A stretch of DNA of 28,492 nucleotides from Trichoplax sp. H2. Taxonomy: Eukaryota > Placozoa > Uniplacotomia > Trichoplacea. Both the position numbers and the translations under genes were made by a program. The DNA is taken from the NCBI GenBank assembly GCA_003344405.1, contig NOWV01000389.1, positions 1 through 28,492 on the forward strand, read 5' to 3'. Positions 1 through 11,000 of this stretch are shown here, piece by piece (position 1 is the first letter of the stretch; the number at the start of each line of letters is the position of its first letter). A model generated the notes under the pieces. That model did not search any database. It had not been told where the DNA came from and saw nothing but the letters and a program-made list of their open reading frames with translations.

Positions 1-478
1 TACCTAAGATACATAGGTAATATATGATTTATTTGCACTTGAACTTTGAAAGCTTTATAACATCTATCATGTTGTGATTTACATTGTTCACTTCCAATAC
101 TAATTTCGAATATACTGGACATTGCTCAATTGCCGGTTGAACTTTCATAAACTCAGCCGCACATTATTCAACTACTATGCATATGTTATATACCTCGGTA
201 TATTTGTTAGATTATACGCTTAATACGTTATATTACTATATACAGCATAGTCAATCATAGTACTTTTAAGATTGCTATAGTGCATTAGCGTCAATTCGAT
301 ATTACCTGAATTGAGTATTTAACATACTTGCTTTTGTCATAGATTACATAATAATACGTAACCTTGATGGATTATTTATAGTATTCTACAAATGCATTAT
401 TCTACGCTTATTTTTTTCGTTTAATTGTGGATTGTAACGCGTAAACTAATGAATCGACACTCTTAAACAAACATGTAA
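1..478. other. Non-coding 3' flank of the APAF1-like gene
   Basis: No open frame of useful length or recognisable motif is seen here. On the minus strand a variant polyadenylation hexamer (ATTAAA, plus-strand TTTAAT at 420-425) lies about 54 bases beyond the proposed stop codon. It could serve the APAF1-like transcript, but such hexamers are common by chance in AT-rich DNA. Confidence 0.4.
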
Positions 479-2039
479 TTACATTGCGTTGTAAGTATGA
501 ACGGCGCAAGTATATAAGCTGACCTTTTTCGACGCAATAACGAGAGAGTAGGAGTTAGTGGTAAGTTTTACAATAACCTCAACTACGCGATTATTTTCTT
601 GTCTCCTTGCTAATTGAGAGTAGTACGAATTTTCGAAATGGTTGTTAATAGTAGCTCACTTACGCAGCAGCCTACCGATATATAATAATTCTCTTCCCCT
701 ATCTCGTTTTTTACAATTTCTTCTTTATTATTCTTATCTTCGATTTGCTGTTTATCTTGATTTTTTCCCCTTTCTTTCGCTGTTAATTCTTGCTTCTCGA
801 TAGCTTCTGATGTCGTTCTGGTGTTTTTATCTTCACATTTTGTACAAACACTTAATTTCCACAAAAAAATTGCCCCATTTCCATTTCTTATCCATTTACA
901 CGACTGAATTGGATTCTGGATAGATATTACTTCACTTTTTAGCTGTATTTTGATGCCGCTAGCTTCCCAAAACTAATTATTGTCATAGCAAAAATGTATA
1001 CTTCAATATCACTAGCCACAATTACTTACATACTCATTTCCTTACCTGAACAAGTTTTCGGTCTTGAGATAATGTCATAATGGAAGGCGCATCGTCAGGT
1101 GAAAATGCAAGACTATGAAACTTTTGATGCTGCGATTCCGATTTGGTACCGGCTTTAAATATAAGTTTCAAATTTTTATTCGAATCATAGATCGTCCATA
1201 CCAAATTCTCTCCCTAGATGGATCAATTAGAACGATGTGGAATTTAGCTATTGCATAACTATACCCATATTTTAGGGTGAAAAATCGTACAAAATTAAAA
1301 AAATTTTTAGTACTATTTTAGGCTTTGACATCAGCTTTCGAAATTTTAGTAAAGTTACAATACCTCCAAAACAGATAACTCAGCGTTTTAATTGATAATA
1401 ATCATACTTTCTCTTACATGCGTTATTTCAAATTTGAAGTAAAGCGATAAAAATGCAGTAGTTTAAGTATATCCATCAACAATCTTACGTACTTCTTACT
1501 GTTTTCTTAACCAATACTAAATTTACATCTAGCTCCAACCGTTAAATAAATTTAGCATTACACTCTTTTCTAATTCTTGAATTATATCTTTGGTTGTATG
1601 TTATCTTTTAAAGGTCACTAAGAAAGCACTGTGCAACAATTATATGATTTGGAATAGTATTAGTTATAAATAATAAGTACCATTCTCTCGCAAAGGGCTA
1701 CGATATTCCCATCTGCTGAAATTTTTAGTTCTGCTATATATTGAAAGGGTAACGGAACTTCCCATCGCTGTGTTCCATTTTCAGAGTCTGTTATCTGGGA
1801 CAGTAATACATTTCAGTTTATTAAAAGACTAATAGTGCAATAAATACATCTATGCAATTTACATTAGCAATGCCTCAGTTACCGAAACAGTACATTCAAA
1901 TGTCCCATTATATTTAGTATTTATGATCTCCAGCGGTCCAAATCTTGGATTTGAGGAACAAATTGATGAATCATTTCGAATTTTTCCTAAACTCTTTCTT
2001 TTAATCCAATTAGCTTTCTCAGTTTTGCCCGAGTACATG
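479..2039 (-). CDS. APAF1-like: Exons 9-13 of the APAF1-like gene: shortened WD40 region
   Basis: Five small exons (2039-1883, 1794-1681, 1213-1046, 972-664, 577-479) encode residues 606-887. WD40-type blade ends are visible at SENGTQRWEV, GENLVWTIYD (after LKISADGNIVAL), SQDRKLVQFWEASG (after HSLAFSPDD) and NGNGAIFLWKL, with a weaker fifth at LVIASKKVSLYTC. Several blades cross exon joins in frame, which supports the splicing. Exon 12 carries a Lys/Glu/Asn-rich, probably disordered stretch of about 60 residues after the FLWKL blade. It ends at a strong GTAAGTGAG donor. The last exon (stop at 479-481) is supported by phase, by codon use and by a blade-like end, but is the least certain. About five blades remain, too few for the two propellers of vertebrate APAF1. 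Confidence 0.7.
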
Positions 2040-5000
2040 CTGTGAAATTTAACGTCAAAATTAGTCGGATTATGATCAGTTGATTATCATCATTGTACAA
2101 ATAATGTATAGTCATTTAACTGAATAAGCTCACAAACTTACTCAAGTATCATCCAATATTTAGCTTTCCTTGTTTTAATATTTGATTTAGCCAATTCAAA
2201 TGCCCTTAGGTATAGCCAGTTATCTTTTTCGGCTAATATAAGAAAAATTTGCACCATATCCATAATTGCAGGATCGATGCATGATCGATATTGTTCCAAT
2301 AACCGAAGCAAAACGTCACACTTAGCATTTACCTAATTAAAATTTTTCTCCACATTAGCTCATAATCTTTCAATGCTTTTAATTACTGCAGTAGTAACAC
2401 CTGTATCTGTTTCCATAACAGTAGGCAATACATGTCTATTTATTGATATCCATAATGTAGCAAGCACTAAGTTGTAAACAAATTTTTATTCGATAATGTA
2501 ACTTCTAATAAAAAACTTAATTGGCTAGCTTTTATCGCAGTACGTTCTGCAAAAATTGCTTAACTTTTGTTAAATTTATAGCTTCTAGCGACCTCAATAG
2601 TTATTTGATCCCAGTACCTGTTCCTGGTAAGGTCCACGATTGCAGCAAAATTTTAAATCATAGAGGATACCGTATAGTTCGTTATCAAAGTTCATTCTTG
2701 TTGACATATAGTTAAAGTCGTTGATAATTTCACGAAGGTATTGTTTATTCTTAGTCTTTACTACATGATATATGAGGTTATCCCGCATATATTTATCTCC
2801 AACGCACTTAGACCAATTACCGTCATACTTATTAAAATATTTTGCAATTAATTCTTGATGTAGTTTTAGCAGGTCTACACTTGCGACGTCTGGTTGTCGG
2901 AGATAGTCGATTATCAGATCATGAATGGTAATGTATCCTCTTTTTAATTCACCAATCATAATGAGTTTAAATAAATAAAAATTATTGATAGCTTTCAATT
3001 AATACAGCATTTGAGTAAGTTTGTTTAATCATTGTACTGCAGTTGAAAAATAGCTAAGATTAAATGCAAGATTGTATGAGAATAGTTTATTAACTTGCAT
3101 GTTGGATTTTAAGGATGTATAAGTGTCCATTTGTAAAAGATGATTACTATACCCATCGTAGCAATTCTATTATGATGATTACAGCATATTGAGATTCCGA
3201 GATATTAATAGATTGCTCTAAAATATATTAGTGATGTGAAATTTTATAGTGACATTTTAATTAATTAGAAGTGCAAATTATGAAGAGATCATATCCTAAT
3301 AATTTTATATTTAATTTTGCAACTTAATTAGCATGATATGATCGCGCTGCTAAAAAGATCATTCTCTAACACTTGCTTATAATTCATAAAGTAGCTGTAC
3401 TAATGTAGATAGTCCTTGGCAGTTTTTAGACCAAACTAATTTGTGTAATAAAGTAAAGTTTGCAAGAAACACCAGTTCTTGTCTTATTATTATGAAGACA
3501 TTTTATCACGATACTATACTATTTCTCTAGATCAAGAGTACTTGAATTAAAGTACACAAATTTACTAAATGAACTGTCCCTTAATTTACAGTCCATTACA
3601 AGGACTAATTTTGGCTATATTTAGCATTATTCTGTGAGTTTGCTCTTTTTAAATTTAGAAGAATGCATGCTGAAATCCATAGCTTGCTTATGAAATGTCT
3701 GGAAGGCTGTTCGATAGCTTAATGAAAAATACTGATTCTCGTATTATGCCAGTTATCAAAGACATTTGTTTCGTCAATTTACAGATTTTCCAGCTGTGTT
3801 ACTACGTTATTTTTGTTATTGAATATGTTGATTAATTTTTCTTCAAATCATTTAGAATAATTTCAATATAAGGATAAAATGCAGTTGAGAGATATAAACT
3901 AATGAACTATATGAATGGAATTGAATTGAGCAGTAATAGCCAACAGTTATTGTAAAATTATACACGTTGCTAGTACAGTTTTCTGTAGGATGTCCTTAGT
4001 CATGACGTTCTGACGTTACCATTTTAGGGAAAATTTTATGTGGTATATATCTAAGGGTAAAAGCTCTATCCTGCATCGTAAAACAACTAGTACAATAGGT
4101 GCAATTATGTCATACTTTAGTTATAAATTACATAGATTTTGAGCTTTTGGTGATTATAATAGCGTTTAGGTTACATTGATGCCACAGGTATAAATATAAT
4201 TTTAAAAAAGATCTGCTTAATTAGCTCATTGCGCTGAAATTTTAATTTAGTAATAATGTCGTGGCTATGGATAATTAGTCACTGATGTAATTTAACATTT
4301 ACGTTAGACATTTAGAAGTAACCTCAAATTTTTCTATAAAATAATTAATATTTTAAATTGCTTAGTTACTTACCCATTCTCATTCCAATATTTTAAGAGG
4401 GTATAAGAATCAAACGTTTCTAAGATGGCAATGGTATCGTGCTCATTAAGGTTCCAATAAATTGCGATCGTGGAAACAGGAACTTTCACCCGTTTAAATA
4501 CGCCGAGACTTATAAAATGCTCGTAGCTTTGACCAGTTTGTTTCAATTCCTGTATACTATAATTGAATGTGCCATATGCGTTTTCACCGTTATATTCCAT
4601 TGTGTACCGCGATTTTGCCCCCATAATGAGTTCGATGGCCTTTTTCCAGTCTTCCTCCCCAGTTAATCCATGCCTCCCAATTAGATCAACCGCCAATGGT
4701 AAGCATTTCGTATGATCAAGCAATTTTTTCACTGAGTTATTATTTTTAAGTGCAACCTGATCTGTTTTCGGTCTATGTTTCATCAATACTTGCATTGCTT
4801 CCTCTTCTGTTAAGTTTGCCTGTATAAGAGATTAAGTTTAGTGTATGCTGTCTTCTTGTAACAGTACGTATTTATTGTGAAGGATCTGATGCAAAAAATC
4901 AATATTTATATTGCTAATATTGTGAATGTTAGAATTAGATTTTTACAAATAAGTTTTATCGAGTATATAAATGTAGAACCGACTTAATGGTGATCAGTAA

Positions 5001-8000
5001 AATCCTTCATAATATTTTTGTGATAGTATGAGTAAAGTATATCCCCGTAAGCTGCACTTACTGCATATCTCATCTTAAAAGTATTCATGAACAGTATGTT
5101 TCTAGTATTGAGTAGAGTCCATGATTTAAGGTAAAGTGTCTGATTTATTATAGCTCACTTTGCATCAAGTATTACTTCATGAACTCTATGCAATGATGTA
5201 CTTCTACTATTAACAAATAGCTTCTTTAGATATTCTAGATTGTAACATTTTCATTAAAATAAGACGTAAAATAGAAAACAAACCGGTACTTTTACGTATA
5301 TATAACCATCAAGAAATCGTTCTGGCTTTATTCGCATGGTAACAATTGATCTGGGTGCAAAATCCAAATATCGCAAGTGATCATTCCACACGTCATCGAT
5401 TACCAACAACCTTTTATACAAATCTTCTTTTTCTTACAATACAATATAAGATCAAGTTAGATTGATATTAAAACAATTACGCGCCTATTTTGCTTTCTTA
5501 TCATTCTTTATCGAATATAATTTACGCAAATTATTTAGAAAAGCTGACGAAAGAGCTTTACTGTTATCTTTCTATTCGGCTATAATACAGGGGTAATTAA
5601 GAATTTTAAGCGTCTAAAAAAATCTGATAGATAGTTTCAAATTCACCTCCAAATTCTTTTTTCAGTTTAGCATAAACAGAATCCAAAGTTCTGCAATTAC
5701 CGTCAAGCGGTATATTAAGGGTAATACATAAATTTTGTAGTATAAGAAGCAGTTCCTGGTCCCGTATAAGACCTTTGTTAATTAAAGGAGATTGACATTT
5801 TGAGGCTTTATTGAAGCTTTAAGGTTACAAAGATTTTTGTTAAAATCATCAAAAAACTATAAGCTAGAGTCTGGGATGATTTGAAATTTTCACTTGTAAA
5901 AACTATATAGGCTAGAATGTTATTATAATTGCTTAGCAGCCTTTAATAATTACCAATAACCCTCAATTCAAACTTCCACTACTGTACCCACTGCAGCTAC
6001 TGCACGAAGACTAACATCCCGTCCGAACTCTCCACAGCAAAATAATATGATATCTCTATCCAAGAAATCTAAGAAAGAATCTGTACGTTTTCATTTTGCA
6101 CTTGTCAAAGGCAACTTTAAGAGTTATTATGTTGTCCAACACCGTATGACGAACGAATCTTACTCATATGATCACAACAAATATTTGGTAAGGCCGCAAA
6201 TATCAAGTTTCGAGTCTCCTAGTTTTAAGATGTTTGTGACAGACTAAATGAAGCATATAAATATCGCCGGTTGTATTGTTAAAAGTGTAACTGCAAAACT
6301 GTAAAAAGCAATGTGTCTAGAATATTGGTAAGCTTACAGTAGCTAGCTAAAATTTATTGAGTTCATGTCAAAAAATTAGAGAGTACCAATATGTGAAATT
6401 AATTCTTTTGCAAAATGCCTGAATTGCACAGTAAAGTAATTTATAGCAAGTCTTTATCCTTATGGAGAGTCTCAACACAACATTACGAAAATCTGGGTAA
6501 ACTTCAAATTCGCAAAATCTTATTGGATATCGTATATCTCTACCAAATTTTATTAATTACTATTGTGTCAAGCAAAGTTATCTTAACTAATTTTGTGCGA
6601 ATCTCAGCACTATATTACCATACCAATCTTAATCCAGTGGCAACCGTGGCGATTGAATAAACCTTCTTTAGCAATTTTCTGAACCGCCTGATAGACAGCG
6701 ATGGTTTTACCACATGCAGCCATGCCACAAACCAAAATATGGCCTGAGTGATCATGAATATATCGTATGTTTTGGGCTATTGTATTAATGAGGTCTCCAC
6801 GTTTAATGTATGCATCGCTTCTTAATTTTGGAAAATCATGAAGTGGATTATCTATATAATTGAATGATAATAAAAAATTTTTTTCTTATTTGCAAAATAT
6901 CGGTAATAGTTAGGTAATGCAATACAATCAAGAAACCCAAATATTTGAATAACGCAAAATCAATTTTCAATATAAATCAAAATCATCAATTTCTAAACGC
7001 CTAATTTCGTCCGCACACTAAGTCAATATACAAATACTATCCGCCAAAATTCATCGAATCATAGAAGATTAGTACTCGAATGATTTTCTTATTATTTAAT
7101 GCTACTGTTACCGTTAGTTAGAAAGCTCTAAACTATACAATTAATAAATCGATTCAGCATGAACGCCAAAATATGATTTTCTTCAATTAATACCAAGTAA
7201 GCATTAACATTATATTTCTACCGAGTAGTAGTCTAAGGAGCTTCCTACTCCGAAACAAAATTCTTCGCTTGATTTCTTCCCGGTCTATAATGAATGCATT
7301 CGTCAAATATTCGTGTACATGAATTGGCAAGTTAATATAAATTGTAGACTATAACCAATGCCAAAGAAATATAATCTGCATTTATTTCTATTTGGTGTTG
7401 ATCGAAAATACAATTACAATTTCATGAAATTTAATCCGGTATGTTTCATTCATATAGATAAAAAAAATCAGTAGAAACTGTTCTAACCGTAATACAGAAT
7501 GCATAAAATGCAAAGAGTGGACGATTCTTCTTCATTTCCTGTAGTAAAGATATATAACAATATTAATTTTATTCGTTGTCGACTATCGTTGCATTTAAAT
7601 TATATATTTATTATTCGTTCGTAGCAATAAGAATGTTGAGCCAATTTTATTTATAACAGCTTAACGAGCTAACAAAGTAGCTACATAGAAAGAAAGATAT
7701 AATTACTTTTATCATTGTCAAAATAGGTGCATTTGCACCTGAAGTAGGTGGGTAGGAAATTATTCTAAGGAAATTTAGTTACTGTTTGTGTCACGTTCTG
7801 TAATAGTTACATAATTAGTATGTTACCTTCTTTCAATATATGGTTAAATATCACGATGTTATCACGTCAGGAGTATATAGATGTAGTTATGGTACTATAT
7901 TAAGGTTATCTATATATGTATTCTCATGTTGCCATACTTGGCATGATAGTCTATTTGTAATGACTAAACTAGGGAAACCTTTCGGTTAGTGATGATCTTG

Positions 8001-11000
8001 TGATCTACGTCAGTAGATCAAAGGTCACAATAAAGAAAGTATATAAACTCTTCATTTTAACAATAAAGTTAGTTCTTCAACTTAATTACTGAGTCTCCTT
8101 GCTGAGTGCAGATCTAGTACTTGTTACAAAATTTGGAAGTTGTAACACTGTTTAAATAAGAAGTTTAACAAGTTATTTAATTGAGAAGTAATAAATAGTT
8201 CAACTGCTAGTACTTACAACAGCAATAGCAGATGATCTAATTCATGATAGGCTAGAAAATAGGTGCTATTTTATACTTGTAATCGATTGTCACTATGAGC
8301 AACTAAACTTGTGCAAATTATGATGTCAGTAAATAAGAAAATATAGCAACCCTACTGAATAAAATTCTATTTTGCAATTAAAGTAAACATTGAATAAGCT
8401 CGTAATTAAAAAAAATATGAATTTTTATGGAATTTTTACTACTGACTTTTGATTAATGCAGTATTCTTGCAGGCTGTAAACCTCGGCTTAAGGTGATATT
8501 CTATTATAGAGTTGATGACTATAAATTGCGTGGTGTTAAGCAAAGGCTACTAAAGTGAGCGGGATGGCACGCCACTTTCAGTACAAAATATTGCGTAGGC
8601 TGCTTATTTTTTCAGATCATTCTCCTATGCAGTATCATTGAAACTGTGTACTATACTGCACCAAACCAACTTAGTAGCATGTTTGCAGTTAATTTAGATG
8701 AGAATAAAGGACAGTATACTGTACTGCTACAGATACGCCATACTTTTTAAATGTCGAGTACAATAATCAGCTCCCACATTATCAGTATATTGATCGACTG
8801 TTACCTGTCCTCTCTTTCTTTTTAGTAGTCCCTGTGTTAAGTCACTATTACTAGCAGTAAAAGTTTAGACGACTAACTCATAGACTCGCCTATATTTGTC
8901 AGTCATACTGCAATTATACACCTGTTCACGATTATCAAATATTAGTGCGACAGAGCACTAACAGACAAGTTTAACTGTAGCTTGAGCATAATATTTATAC
9001 AAGCGTATGTTATACAGACTGTACGAGGATTGTTATTAAAACACAGTACTATAAAGGAAATACATAACAGTCCTCTTCTCGCGTATAGTAAGAGAAGTGA
9101 AAAGAAGAAGCTATTATACCAAGCATATATTTAAAATTTCACGTTTACTTTATTAATAACAAGGTTACTATTGAAATTTAACTCCGTGTTTCGGTCTATA
9201 ATATTTAAACTTTAAAAACTTCAAACATTACTATATTTCAAAATTTTTTTGCACATAATACAATTACTTCAGGTAATTACAGTAGGTATGTGTTAAAGGT
9301 TTAAGAACTCATTCTTCTAAGGTATGTGACTGTAAATAATGATTGAAGATGTGTCTCATCGTGCTGCATTCTGCAGAGGAACACTTTCTGGTTCTAAAAG
9401 AGCAGAAATGTTGAGAAGATGAATTTTTATTTAGACAAGTTAAGACTTGGACCTTGCTAGAAGACAACATTGCAATCTGTTGTAGAGATGATTACTTTAG
9501 GTTATAGATTAACTATGTGATTGTGGATATGCTCGTATGTTTAGTGCATTCATTCGCGTGAATAGAAGTTGGAGTATCTACACTATTTCCCTAGTAAATC
9601 AACTTATAACAGGAGTAAATACTATTAATATCTAGAATCTTAATATTACAGCAACTTTGTAATAATAACCATTTATAATCTGCGTGCTAATGCTAAGATG
9701 AATTGTAGCAAGAAGGTCAATATAATCGCAGCAATGAGCTGCTAATAACAATATGATGATCGCATTTACCATAATTACCTTCAGTTGGTATGAGTCTTTG
9801 TTCATCATCATAGCCCACTATAAAAACAACGATACCAAGACTTATTAACTTTAATAACTTAACTACATCAACATAGTATAAAATGAAACAAATTATAAGA
9901 GATTTTTAAAAGGATGTTAGATTTGATAGCAGCAGTATCATTTACCATAAACTCATAGCATAGTTTTGCTAAATAATATTGTAATTACTTTGTAGTATTA
10001 GGTGAAAATGATTACAGTCAATCTTTCAGTCGATAATTTTCCATAGCTAATGAATGGTATTATATCAAAACCTTGTCACAAATAAATATATATTTACAGG
10101 TAGAACCTGCTATGTATTAAGATATAACAGGGAGCTAGTAACTCTAGTTTATTCCTAAATACAAATATTGTACTGCACTATGTGCAATTATAGCTTGTAA
10201 AATCTCAAAGACTGGAAGTGGTATAAATGACTAAACGTGACACGATAATGCACTATTAGCCCATTACACAGACTATCATGGAATGTTTTGTATCTTACCC
10301 TACAATCGAAAACTCTACACGTACGCACTGCAACCTAGTTTCGTGACTAGGATCTCTCGTAAAACAAATTTCTGAGTTTCTAAAGCTTCTGACAGCTACT
10401 GTCTCTGTAACATTTAATAGCAATTTAGGCGTCTTTATTGCACTTTATAAAGCTGTAATACTGATTTAATTTAATAATCTACCCAGCTTATGTAAGTATG
10501 AAACATACTTTATCGATACCATCTACAAGTGATAGCATTGATGCTTCATCTTAAATTAATGAACAGTTTTTACTCAAAAACCAAATTAATTAAACTATGG
10601 TAGTAGAAATAAATCAGGATACGAGGAATACTCAAGCGTTCATTACTATGCTGTAGAGGGTAGGTTAGGGATGGGACTGTCGTAGTAGCTAATGCCTATA
10701 TTTGTAGTGCTAGGTAAGATAAGTAATGCCTTAATGTGGATGATGTTTGTGATAATTCATTACATATTTGATATTGATTGTTATTATGTAATAGATAGTA
10801 GTAAGATGATTTAAGTACTGGTAGATGATATTTGAATTAGACAACCTACGTACTTAGATTAAGATTAAGTATGAGTAAGAGATTTAGAATATTTACTGAT
10901 AGAAAAGCTATGTAAGGAACATCTCAGTTCGAGATGTTTCTCCTGGTAAGGTATAATAATAATACCGTTGTTGTTTACAAATTAGGCGGTTGCTGTATAA

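Noticed and set aside
4439-4666. 75-codon plus-strand frame
   Set aside because: Antisense shadow of APAF1-like exon 6, which carries the NB-ARC motifs.
6415-6660. 81-codon plus-strand frame
   Set aside because: Its 3' end is the reverse of APAF1-like exon 3 (P-loop exon), and the rest is intron sequence.
8559-8600. Possible tRNA or small RNA in a GC-richer patch
   Set aside because: No cloverleaf, no T-loop GGTTCNANNCC motif and no paired acceptor ends could be found.
9340-9440. Possible minus-strand exon after a strong pyrimidine-AG acceptor
   Set aside because: Open for about 30 codons only in a phase that does not fit between exons 2 and 3, with no domain similarity.
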